Position numbers and translations under genes: made by a program. A stretch of DNA of 64,000 nt, taken from NCBI GenBank assembly GCA_009599575.1, contig VWND01000001.1:1798001-1862000 (forward strand), given 5' to 3'. Origin of the DNA: Blumeriella jaapii. Its lineage: Eukaryota > Ascomycota > Leotiomycetes > Helotiales > Drepanopezizaceae. A model generated the notes under the pieces. It worked only from the letters and a program-made list of their open reading frames with translations, had not been told where the DNA came from and did not search any database. Positions 1 to 9,996 of the stretch are shown here, piece after piece. Numbering within the stretch: position 1 is the first letter of the stretch; every line of letters starts with the position of its first letter.

Positions 1-289
1 ATTAAATAAAATACTCGATACGCAATTAAAGCTTTCGACAGCCGCTCATTTTAAAACCGACGATTAAACCGAAATTTACAACTAATATTTGCAAAAACGC
101 TTTCGACCTTTCGTAAATTTTTATTAAAACGATTGGAACGAATTTCTTTTAATAATAGATTTCGCTTAAATAATTCTTTTTTACGAAAATCTAGATGGCC
201 TTTCATTTTTTAAAATTATACACGGCTATATTTTTTATATTAATTAAAACTAAAAGCTCGATACTTTCTTTTTTTCCAATCTTTTATAC

Positions 290-976
290 AAGCTAAACGC
301 AAACGAAGCTCGTATGTACGCTCGCCGCTATTACGACGCTTAGAACTTCGCTAAATCGCATTTTTAATAAGCTTACGATAAAATAAAAAAAAATGCGAAT
401 AAGTTTCGCCGCGCGATCGATTTTAACGTTAACGATTACGTATAGCTCGATATGCGTTTATTTCCGATCTTCCGGCCCTTTCGCAAGCTCGACAATCCTA
501 TAAACGGCCTTTTCAAAATTGTAGCCAAAATTTTCGATAACGCTTTTAAATTAGATCTCTTTAGTATTATAAACGTACACCCAGTTTTTCACGCTAATCG
601 ATTGCGTAAAACAGCTGACGACGCGTTTTCAGATCAGGTTAATTTAGCCCTTGAATTTATTAATATAATTAATAAGTTTAAATACGAAATCGAAAAATTG
701 ATCGCCTGTCGAATGCAGCGGAAAACCTTTTAATACAAAGCTTTTTAAATAAGCTTAAATAAAAATCTCACGTAATACCCCGCGTTTGATTTTATATATA
801 TTTTTCTGAAAATGCGCGACTTTTATTTGACGTATAAAAAGCTTCCCGGTCCTTTTGCAAAACTTGTAAACTGGCTAAAAGCGTATTCCGAAGGTTTGAA
901 TTCGTACGATCATTTGAATAGCGACGTACTAATAAATAAAAGCTCGAAGGCGCGCTTTTTTCGGACGGAAGGGTAG
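290..976 (+). pseudogene. Ty3/Gypsy retrotransposon relic: C-terminal integrase and chromodomain-like tail, RIP-like damage
   Basis: Read in one frame, this stretch resembles the end of a fungal Gypsy polyprotein. It holds the integrase C-terminal segment (KLDNPINGLFKIV, FKLDLF, then VHPVFHANRLRK at about 570-610), a chromodomain-like EIEKLIACR (about 685-715), and the family tail RDFYLTYKKLPGP (about 810-850), ending at a stop at 974-976. At least six in-frame stops interrupt it. Several fall where the family has Trp (TGG read as TAG or TAA, as in 'DYV*LD' near 440 and '*YPAFDF' near 775) or Gln, as C-to-T change on both strands would produce. The surrounding DNA is very AT-rich. Protease, reverse transcriptase and RNase H would lie upstream of the window. 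The family call rests on remembered conserved motifs, not a search. Confidence 0.75.
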
Positions 977-1003
977 TATAACGACTTATTCGTTTGCTCC
1001 TCG

Positions 1004-1242
1004 TGTCATCCCAGCAACTACGTATAATTGCAAGCTCCCTGGTCTTCTAATGGGTTTTCCTATCAATTGTAAAAATTATTTATATATATAAAACTCTCTT
1101 TTTTTAGCAACTTCTGCCTTTTGCAGTTGTTAATTCTAAGTGAATATCTTTGTTACAAAACCAAAGGCTCGTTTCCTATACCATATGAACACGGCGACCA
1201 GTTGACTGATCTCCCAGCCCCTCGGCTGATTAGATCGTCACA
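1004..1242 (+). repeat. Putative 3' LTR of the Gypsy relic
   Basis: A 239-bp block begins TGTCATCC about 30 bases after the polyprotein stop and ends GTCACA, so it has the TG...CA ends of an LTR. It is visibly less AT-rich than the DNA on either side. The 5' LTR is outside the window, so neither the boundaries nor a target-site duplication can be tested. Confidence 0.4.
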
Positions 1243-2258
1243 TTTTTTATTTTTTATTATCGCATTTTGTATTAAAACACTATCAACGACAGATATTTAA
1301 TTGTAATAAATTAATAAATAATAAAAACAGAAAGCTATTATTAAATTATAAAGTAAAAGTTTCATTTTTATTAATTAAAAGTTTTAAAACGAAATGTTTT
1401 GTTTTAATTTATTATTTTTTATAATCGTATTTTAAATTAAAATACTTCCAACGCCAGTTATTTAATTATAATAAACTGAAGAAAAGTAAGTTCAGCTTGC
1501 ATTCGAATAGAAATTATAGAAATTATTTTAAATTCTACGTCGGAACATTCATTTTTGATTAAGTGAAAGTAATTTAAATCGTTTTTGTACGCATTTCCAA
1601 TCAGAAATTGTATTAATTAATCGGCTACGAATCGTACAAATATAATATACTTTTATTAAAACTAAATAAAGCTTATATTTTTTTAAGCTTTCTAGCTATT
1701 TTACAAATGCTTTTCAGCTTTTAAATATCGGTATAATATTTATATTCGGAAGGTAAAAAACAAAAGGCAAAAGGTAAAAGAAAACCGTTATTTTTACGAA
1801 AAGCTTTTGCTTAAGCGTATAATAAGTAAAAGAAGCTGCTTACGAGCCTTGGATTTTAGGTTGTAAAAGCAATAAAGCTGTAAAACATAAAAAAATCGTA
1901 TTAAAAGTAATAAATTACATTTTTTTAGCCGAAAATCTTGATATATAATAAAACGCGAGCTTAATAAAGCTTTTATAATTATCGAATAGCTTATAACCGA
2001 TTAAAAAGATTAATCTGAATTATAATATAAAATATTTTAATTGCAAACAAATGTAAATAGGCTTTCTGAAAGCGAAAAAGCGAAAAAAAATTAAAAATGC
2101 GTACAAAACATTTGTTTAAATTAGTTTTTATTAATAAAATTTAACTTTTTAATTCAAAATCTGAAAATAACTGCTTGCTTTTATTAAAATTTAATTTAGT
2201 GTAATTAAATATCTGGCGTTGGTGGTGTTTTAATATAAAATACGATCGTTAAAAATCA
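1243..2258. repeat. AT-rich decayed DNA-transposon-like region with three copies of a ~60-bp repeat, one inverted
   Basis: Similar ~60-bp segments lie at about 1250-1320, 1411-1480 and, reverse-complemented, 2195-2258. Shared cores are CGTATTTTAAATTAAAA, AACGCCAG and TATTTAATT. The second copy and the inverted third copy match best and could be terminal inverted repeats of an ~840-bp element. The interior has no usable reading frame and is strongly AT-rich, as expected of RIP-degraded DNA. Ends and target-site duplication are not clear. Confidence 0.5.
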
Positions 2259-2389
2259 TGAACTGAGATGGGACACTTGGATGCAGTGGGACACTTGCTT
2301 TCCCCCACATTATCCGAGTGCCCGCAGGATAAATGTGGGAAGGCAGCCCACTATTATGTTGGACGTCGATCTCTCAACATATGTTCATG

Positions 2390-2473
2390 GTACTGTACAG
2401 TGCTGTACTGTACAGTACGGTACGGTGCGGTACAGTACGGTGCGGTACAGTACGGTGCGGTACGGGACGGGAC
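2390..2473. repeat. GTAC-rich degenerate tandem array
   Basis: Overlapping TACTGTAC and TACAGTAC palindromes run into repeats of the ten-base unit GGTACAGTAC / GGTGCGGTAC. This is the densest local example of the palindrome that recurs through the window's intergenic DNA. Confidence 0.7.
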
Positions 2474-2754
2474 CGACCACATTGCCACTTGCATATCGCT
2501 GTAACATTTCAATTGCAATTGTACTTCTTCCCCAGTATTTCTCTCCCCAGCTCACTCCGGTGTTACGTACCTACTGTATGTAAGTTGCCTCGCATTTACA
2601 GTACGTAGACCTGTGATCATTTTATCTAAGAAGTGTCAATTCTACTGTACAGTACTGTACAATACTGTACCTACAGCAGTGTACAGCAGTGTTGAGGGAG
2701 AAGTGTAAAGTCAAAGATGATCGATTCTCTGTGCCCTAAAGGCGGTTTATATAT

Positions 2755-2818
2755 AGGTAGGTAGAGGTAGGTAGGTAGGTAGGTAGTTATGGATGTTCTA
2801 AAACTACCTACCTACCTA
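2755..2818. repeat. GGTA/TACC inverted repeat (hairpin)
   Basis: A run of GGTAGGTAG units is followed, after a ~16-base loop, by CTACCTACCTACC. The two arms pair almost perfectly. The same tetramer recurs singly around 45950-46565 and 60330-60350. Confidence 0.7.
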
Positions 2819-3229
2819 TGGAAGGTGCGAGCCTTCAAATGTGAATAATGACGTTGATGACTTGTAGCCATCTCGTCATCATGTGCCTTCCGTTATATTG
2901 AAGGATGCTTTATGCATATCTAATATTGTGTAACAAGCAGGCACCATAAGGCAGTCTCGGGTCACGTTCCTCGTTGCCCGAAGATCTCGCGGAGAACAGT
3001 ACAGTACAGTACAGTACAGTATGTAGGTGACAGGAAAGTCACGACAACGGTGTAATATTTAGCCTACCTTTTTCTTTCCTCTTACCCAACCATAGTGCTT
3101 CCGCAACCTCACCCAACGGCTCTCCTGCTCGCCAAACCGAGACTCAGACACATTCTAGCCTCTATCCACATCCACAATCTATGTCCCCTCCACGGACGTG
3201 CCAGGCGTGCCGACCCGTGTCGCAATGCT

Positions 3230-5527
3230 CTATATCCCCATGAGCTTTTTGTGTCGATTGATCGTACCCATAGAGGTCGTGACTTTCATCGCGACTCTCG
3301 AATCCAGAATGTATTGGTCCGACCATTTCTGGGTCTTTGCGAGCCAGCCCTCACACTCAGCGACCTTCTCTCGGTGGTCCACGCCCTCGAGATCTTTCTC
3401 GGACCATGCAAGGGCGGCCATCTCATAGTGAGCACTAGGACAGGTCCAGTCATCCTTCAGATGACCCTTGAACTCGTTCCTGGGCGATGGTTAGCACATC
3501 GCTTCACCCGTCGAAAGTTGTGCTACATACTTGTCATGGCTCAAGACTTCGGTCTCCAGCACTGCTCTTGCTTCTGCATACTTCCCCATGTTTCGTGCGA
3601 TGCAAGCACGGAGAACTGCATGGATGGCTGTCTCGTCGAGGTCGGTCTCGAACTTCTCGGGATGGCTCGTCCGGCTCCATGACAAGCAATCCAAAGACTG
3701 CTGCAGTTGGGCGGTATCCTGTTTCTTCACACCACCCCAGAAATAGACCATCTCCGTCAACGGGCTGACCCCGATGGCGTCGACGAGATCCACTTTCCAG
3801 GCCTTGACTCGCTCTTCCCACTTCTGAACTTTGCGTGTGATGTACATATCGAATGGCAGCTGCTGAGCCATAATTTTCTGTTCTTGAAGGTCCGTATCAG
3901 TTCTGGATGGCAAAAAGGGGCTCAACGATGTTGACTCACTGCCAGCCATGGATGGTGCTTTTCTGAGATACTCGGTTGCCTTCTCCTTGAAGCCTTGCGC
4001 CGCCGTCGGGTCGCTTTGTCGCGTGTTGCGATGCAACTCCAGATAGGCGACCCCGGTCAGATACGCATACAAGGTGGGCGACCAACTGCTGATCTCGGCT
4101 GCTTGAATCCAGCTCTTCGCGGTAAGTTCGTAGTCCTGAGAATACATGGCGCACAGAGACAGCTCGAAGATGTTTATCAGAGCGATTTGCTTCATCTGAC
4201 TATCGAGATTGTCCGTCAGGATTTTGAGACCCGCGGCTAGATTCCGGTTGGACGAATGCATTCGTGATTCCTCCATCCTCCAAAGTTTGGACCCTGGGTA
4301 TCTCTGCCGCATGTCGTCGACCAAAGTGCGACATCTAGCTTTCGGATAGCCAGAAAGGTCATAGTCGGATCCTTCGTCAGTGGGTAAGATGTCACAAAAG
4401 CCAACGAGACCGTTGTAGTACCCGAGCAAGACGAGACCCGCAATAGCACTATTGAGATTGTCGAAACGAGCTGCCTGCCATAGATAGCGAGTTCCGCGCT
4501 CTCTGTCCCCTTTGAACCCCACGACTAGAGCCATCAATATCCTGTCAAGCCCGGGATTCTCAGTGAGCACTTACTGTACAGAATTCTGTTGAACATGGGA
4601 TTCTCGATCATGGAAAAGAGTAGAAGCAGCAACCCATAGCAGAGTCTAGTCCCGGAATGGATAAAGATATCAGTATGAGAAGTGATACCCACTGATGCCG
4701 GATCCACATCGAGAAGCCCGCTCTCAACTCGGCTAGGAAGCGGAAGCGATTCGACGGTGTTACTTGTAGGGGCTCTGTCGAGAACTGGGCTACCAGGAGC
4801 GCTATGAGTGCCTCCCTCGGAAGCCCTTTGAGCATTTACAGCTGCTTTTTCATCATCCTTAGTGCTATCGACTTGAAGCGATGTCCCATCGCTTCCATGA
4901 GCAAGATGAATGATATGCTCGATAGAATGAGTTCCGGTCTCTGTTACAGAAGGTACAGAACCTTTGGGGGAAGCGGCTCTCCGCTGGAGATACTTGGCTT
5001 CAATGTTCATAATGCCGTCTAAAGTCATGAAGGCCTTTCGCAATTTGAAGAAGCCTCCCATAGCCCCGGTCACACTTCCCGATAGCACTGCACAGATAGC
5101 GCTCGTCAACTGACTAACTGGAGAGCAATCAGCAAAGCGCCACGACTCACGAGGTAAGTATATACATACTTGAGTAACAAAGAAGATACTCCGTCCCCGG
5201 CGGGTAAATATGAGACTGGAAAGCCGTGGGTGACTTCTGAGCAGTCTTCATGTCTACCCACGTCTTATCCTCCGCTGCTTGCAAGACAGACGCCGCTTCC
5301 TTCATGAGCTCCTTCTCAGCAGCCAGCATTGAACTTATGAAGCTCGAAATCCCACGACCCAAGTGGTGATAAGATGAATCCTGCTGTTTCAGGATCTTGT
5401 CCGCCTCTTCAATGTCATCGCTGAGCAGCTTGAGTAGAGCTTGTTCAACTTGTAGCAGATGACGATCTTCCTCTTCAGCGACCATCGGGGGGCTACTCTT
5501 GGTAGCTGATCTGAACCACCTACCCAT
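3230..5527 (-). CDS. IML2: Iml2/TTC39-family TPR protein (inclusion body clearance protein)
   Basis: Four exons: 5527-5170, 5117-4575, 4524-3531 and 3479-3230, giving 714 residues in phase. The introns are 50-52 bases; the last has a TGCTAAC branch point. Family landmarks are [18 protein letters not shown] at the start of exon 2, [19 protein letters not shown] (about 275-293), [17 protein letters not shown] just after the second intron, and [12 protein letters not shown] near the C-terminus. In yeast, Iml2 is needed for clearance of protein inclusions and is linked to lipid droplets and mitochondria; the family is built of TPR-like helices (Pfam Iml2-TPR_39). I start at [10 protein letters not shown]; an in-frame ATG at 5602 would add 25 residues. 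Residues 170-270 are low-complexity and likely disordered. The splice joins restore the family sequence exactly, so the model is firm. Confidence 0.9.
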
Positions 5528-6245
5528 CTTGACCGATTGACCAGACGCAAGTGTTGGCGGTTGGCAAGCCAGCAGAGTCCGAATCAAACGGAAAAGAGGC
5601 ACATGAGAATAGAAGAGTTTTGGTTTGGGATAACGGTGTTGAAAAGGATTTTCACGCTCTGTCGCGTATATAGAAAAATACTTGTCTGGGGGAGATATGT
5701 TGGGACGAAGGGGAAAAGTCCGGGAGAAGGAAAGAACCTACTGCAAAGTGTAAGCACAGTGTCTAATTAAGTGGACCGCCTAAATAAGTGGGCTGGGCTG
5801 ACTATATAAGTGGACAAGAATTCAATTACGGTACGAGTCTTTTCAAGGCGGTATGAGTGAGACCCAGGGAACAGGAATTCCCACGACCAATCCGAAAGAA
5901 GGAAGCCTCAGGAGCGGGAATGGAGAAACGTTTGATCACACCCGGAGTCCAATGTAAGAGCCGTAGAATAGATAGCATCCACAGAAGTTTTGCACGACGC
6001 GAAGGTCTAGATACTGTAGAGCTCCTCACGGGCCCGGCCGACCTTGCTGACTCGCCTCCATTAAGCTCAACTCGCTCACGCATCGAAAGCTACTGTCACA
6101 ATCGAACGCGACCTCCAACAACAAACCGGCCCATCTCCCTCACCACACGCTCTCACCACCACCACCACCACCACCGGGCACTCGCAAAGGACCCTCGACA
6201 GCTACGAACACTACACTCCCCTGATCTCTCTGCTTGCGCGCAATC
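5528..6245. other. Divergent promoter region between IML2 and SEM1
   Basis: About 720 bases with no supported gene. It includes three close AAGTGG-containing repeats at 5766-5815, resembling the repeated motif in ends of fungal Tc1/Fot1-type elements, and a CAC triplet run at 6157-6175 just upstream of SEM1. Confidence 0.5.
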
Positions 6246-6711
6246 ATGTCCGCAGCCCCAGCCTCAGGCGCCGCCGCGGCGGCCCCCAGCAAGTCCGCCG
6301 GCACAGACCAGAGCGCCGCCGAAGCCGCGAAGGACACCAAGGCCACCGCCGCGCTGGAGGAGGACGACGAGTTCGAGGACTTCCCCGTCGAGAGTGCGTT
6401 TGCGTTCCATGCCATGCCATGCTGGCGCTGAGTCGCCGGAGCTGCGGCTCTTGGAGATGCGCAGAAGTGCAGGCTGCAGAGGTCGAGGCTAACGAGCTGG
6501 CAGACTGGACGCAGGAAGAGACCGAGGTGCCTGGCAGCAACACGCATCTGTGGGAGGAGAGCTGGGACGATGACGATACGAGCGAGGACTTCTCGGCGCA
6601 GCTGAAGTAGGCATCTTATCTTCTCTCTCGCCTTCACTTATCCACGCGATCACAAGCTAATTTGGTTGCAGGGAGGAACTGAAGAAGGTTGAGGCGAGCA
6701 AGAAGCGTTGA
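6246..6711 (+). CDS. SEM1: 26S proteasome lid subunit Sem1/DSS1
   Basis: Three exons: 6246-6393, 6504-6606 and 6672-6711, giving 96 residues. Sem1 is a tiny, intrinsically disordered acidic protein that ties the proteasome lid together; it also occurs in TREX-2 and binds BRCA2-type proteins. The signature is clear. There is an acidic block EEDDEFEDFPVE at 38-49, a second acidic block with aromatics WEESWDDDDTSEDF at about 65-78, and a basic helical end EELKKVEASKKR. The first intron (110 bases) has a GGCTAAC branch point, and each join keeps the family sequence in frame. The alanine-rich first 35 residues are poorly conserved in the family. Length fits (yeast Sem1 is 89 residues). Confidence 0.93.
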
Positions 6712-6964
6712 CGAGGGCACGACGAATACTCTGGAGTTTGGGGGTTTATTAGAGGTCACCGTATCAAGGTAGCAAGCATACAATGGCATCACTGGTGTTC
6801 GACCTGGGCACGATTAAGATCCAAACCAAACAGGTACTCTCATTGAATGTGATATGAGCTATATGTGACGTGCTGGTGGTGCTTCATCGACTTCGTTATA
6901 GGCTGGGCTTACTCAAACGATCTTGACGGGATCAGAGGGTGCCACTTACGCCGGCAATCGTTAA

Positions 6965-8344
6965 TTACTTACTCGAGAGAGCAGTGACACCAGGGAGCTC
7001 CTTGCCTTCGAGCAACTCGAGAGAGGCTCCGCCTCCAGTGGATACATGGCTTAGCTTGTCCTCGACACCGTACTTCGCCGCAACGGTTGCAGTATCACCG
7101 CCACCGATGATGACAATCTTTCCGTTCTGTGCGGCGTCGACTGCAGCGTCGAGCGTGGCCTTGGTGCCGTTGGCAAAGGCGTCGAACTCGAACACTCCCG
7201 GGGGGCCGTTCCAGAGGATGGTCTTAGCCTTGCTGATAGCAGCCTTGTAAAGCTCAATACTCTTCGGTCCGCAGTCAAGACCCATCCATCCATCTGGAAT
7301 ACCCTCCTTGTCGGTAGCAGTGCCGGTCTTTGCGTCCTTAGCGAAATTGTCGGCTGTGATGTAGTCGACAGGCAGGACAAGCTCAACGTTATTCTTCTTG
7401 GCCTTCTCCACAAGGTCACCGACAGTCTTGCTTCCGGCCTCATCGAATAGGCTGTTACCAATCTTGACATTCTCCAGAGTCTTCTTGAACGTGAAAGCCA
7501 TGCCGCCGCACACAATCAAGCTGTCGACCTTGCCGAGAAGGTTGTCAATCAGCTGGATCTTGTCGGAGACCTTGGCTCCTCCAAGGATGGCCAAGAATGG
7601 GCGCTGAGGGTTCTCCAGAGCCTTGGCAAAGTACTCCAGTTCCTTCTTCATGAGGAACCCAGAGGCCTTTTGTGGCAGATCAACACCGACCATGGAGCTG
7701 TGGGCACGGTGGGCAGTTCCGAACGCATCGTCTGTACCACCTTAGCTGAGGCCAACCAACCCATGAAGTGAAGCCCAAGAACCTACTGATAAAGATATCT
7801 CCCAGAGCCGTGAGTCCCTTTCTGAATTCGTCGACCTTGGCCTTATCCGCCTTGACCTTCTTTCCGTCTGCATCCTTGGAGCTTCCCTCCTCCTCGGCGT
7901 GGAATCGTAGGTTCTCTAGAAGCACCACTTGTCCACCGCTAGCCTGGTTGACGATTTCCTCAACCTCCTTACCGACGCAGTCTGGGGCGAACTTGACACT
8001 CTTTCCGCCCAGCAGCTTCTCGAGCTCTGGTACGACTGGCTTCAGAGAGTACTTCTCCTGTACCTTTCCATCTGGGCGTCCGAGGTGGGACATGAGAATC
8101 ACGGCCTTAGCTCCGTTGTCAATCGCATATTTGATAGTGGGGATAGCTCCGGCGATACGCTGGTTGTTGGTGATCTTCTTATCGGAGTCGAGAGGGACGT
8201 TGAAATCGACCTGTAATCACCAGAGCTGTCAGTAACATACTACAACCTGTAGATACATATCTAGAGAGGGGCACTCACTCGGATCAAGACCCGCTTGTCC
8301 TTAAGATCAACGTCGGTAATGGAGAGCTTGTTGGAGAGAGACAT
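6965..8344 (-). CDS. PGK1: Phosphoglycerate kinase
   Basis: Three exons: 8344-8279, 8210-7787 and 7731-6965, giving 418 residues, the normal length. It catalyses 1,3-bisphosphoglycerate + ADP to 3-phosphoglycerate + ATP in cytosolic glycolysis. Visible hallmarks are VDFNVPLD at 23-30 (substrate-binding signature, created exactly by the first splice), SHLGRP at 63-68, NDAFGTAHR at the second splice, NGPPGVFE near 338, GGGDTATV near 373 and the [10 protein letters not shown]-terminal lobe motif. Introns are 68 and 55 bases. The upstream 8345-8600 segment is the promoter. PGK is normally highly expressed, and third positions here are strongly C-biased, which fits. Its ATG lies 580 bases from the 3' end of the Mpv17-family gene on the same strand. 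Confidence 0.98.
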
Positions 8345-8923
8345 TCTTGTGTTTTGTCCTGAGTGTTGGTTGTGTGTGTGTGTCTGAAGAGCTTACACGT
8401 AGATGAGGTGTGTAGTAGAAGGAGCTTATGTGTTTTGTTTGACTTTGCACGAAGGGAAATCGAGAGTGAGTGAGTGCCCCTCGTTTTGGTGGGGGTGATT
8501 TGACCTCTTCGGAGTAAATCGGCCCGTGCCTCTCTCAACAGTACTGTACCTTGGCTTGGGCAAGCCACCAAGGTAAGGTATGAAAGTATCAAGTGGGAAT
8601 GAGCTCAAACACGAGGGTTCTTTTGACTTTGTATGATTTGGATCTGAAAGAATTGCAATTTCAATTAGGAAATCACAGACATCTTGCTGAAACCCAGTAT
8701 GTCACCAAATGTACACGAGTCCTCTTCTTTCCGTACCAACGCCTCTGTTCATGAGATCTACAGGTAGCAAACCTAAGGTACGCATCTTTCCTTTCAATTT
8801 CGTTTTGTCGAGCCGTTGGCCATCCTGGGCCATCTTCAAATTTCAATTTCTTGAGCGAACGCCAATTTTCCCATGCCGAGCCGCCGATGATCTTTATACA
8901 CGTGTTGTCCTGATTGAAATCAA
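8345..8923 (-). promoter_or_regulatory. PGK1 upstream region
   Basis: The 579-base gap between the Mpv17-family gene and PGK1, both on the minus strand, must contain the PGK1 promoter. On the minus strand the last 200 bases before the ATG are rich in CA and pyrimidine runs, as is usual for strongly expressed fungal genes. One GTACTGTAC palindrome lies at 8541-8549. I see no clear TATA box. Confidence 0.5.
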
Positions 8924-9996
8924 CTAAGGCAATCGAATGTTTGGTGACTGAGGAGCTGACCGAGCGTCCATAGCATCTTCTGAAGCATTGGACAGGGAGA
9001 GATAAGCAGTCCACGCAATGCCGACGGTGGAGACAAATGGCTGGTCGAGGATCAGTACACACACCGCCAGATGGAGCCAATTTCCCCATGGAAGCAAAGC
9101 GGTAGGACAACTTACAAGTTGAAACTGCAGAGGCATCATTCTGAAGTTGATGATCTGGACGGCAGGCCAAACCATGAAGTTCGCCTTCAGCGTTGGCAGA
9201 TACATGTCCCTCAACTTATGCGATATGGCACGTCTTCCACCACCCTCCGCCACAGTCATGACGTGAAGAAAGTCGCAATACCAACGGGCGCGAAGACCAA
9301 CTGGTCAAAGGCAACCATCTTCAACGCCGGGCCCAGCGCACTTGTCTTCGTGATGGGGAATGCCTTCGACAGGAACTGGAACCACTTGAACTGCACGGGG
9401 GCCATCAGGAATCCGTAAGCCATGAACCTCGTCAGGCGCTCGAAGTCGAGAGGCGGTGGGAGGGATCTCGACGCGGGGATGAGGATATGCTCGCTCATCG
9501 GGTTCTTTCGGTCCAGCTCGTGGATCTCGATCGCGAGCGAATCTTTCCTGGTAATCCCTCCTGGCTTGCGCAGTGCTGCTTGCCGAATCGCCGTGATGGA
9601 TTGTGCTACCGTGTCTGCGATGCCTCCCAAGATGGCGTTGGTACACATCATGGTGAGAACTGCCACACGATGATCAGCTAGGTACACAACCTCCAGTCGC
9701 CCGCCACCTGCACACGGGCCATAACGTACGTGGGCGGTCGGCATAGTAGCTGTTGAACTTCGCAGCGAGTCTCCCGATCATGGCGAGTTTGACGAGAAGG
9801 ATGACGAGGTGTATGAGTGGCTGTTGTGTGAAGAATGCATGCTATCAGCCTTTCTGTACCGCGGGTTTAAAACACTGCCGATCCGCCGCCGCAGCACGAT
9901 CAACACCTACGACGTGAACGTACGTACCACTCTTCCGTAAAGGTATTTGTTGCTTATGGAGCGCATGAAGCGACGTCTCGGGATTTCGAAGACCAT
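8924..9996 (-). CDS. Mpv17/PMP22-family membrane protein, with an apparent frameshift
   Basis: Exons 9996-9928, 9820-9730, 9659-9116 and 9040-8924 join in phase at each splice. The sum is 821 nt, one base short of whole codons, for about 273 residues. Family landmarks are YYADRPLLTMMCTNAILGGI across the second splice, RFMAYGFLMAPVQFKWF, the ANFMVWPAVQIINF region and FVSTVGIAWTAYLS. Mpv17/PXMP2/Sym1 proteins are four-helix inner mitochondrial or peroxisomal membrane proteins. At 9257-9264 the frame breaks inside a conserved run: the upstream frame reads FFTS then stop, while MTVAEGGG continues one frame away. No intron can fit there. This is a one-base deletion, either a real lesion or an assembly error. 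If real, the product loses its last third. Confidence 0.85.

Larger units (their letters stand above)
2259..3229. other. Gene-free stretch with short palindromic tandem repeats
   Basis: No coding region is supported. It holds a GTAC/GGTGCG-type array (2390-2473), a TACTGTACAG cluster (2642-2692), a GGTA/TACC hairpin (2755-2818) and an ACAGT pentamer run (2997-3021). It ends at the 3' end of the IML2 gene. Confidence 0.6.

Noticed and set aside
3095..3682. 195-codon plus-strand open frame
   Set aside because: Antisense to exons 3-4 of IML2, whose family match and splicing are clear.
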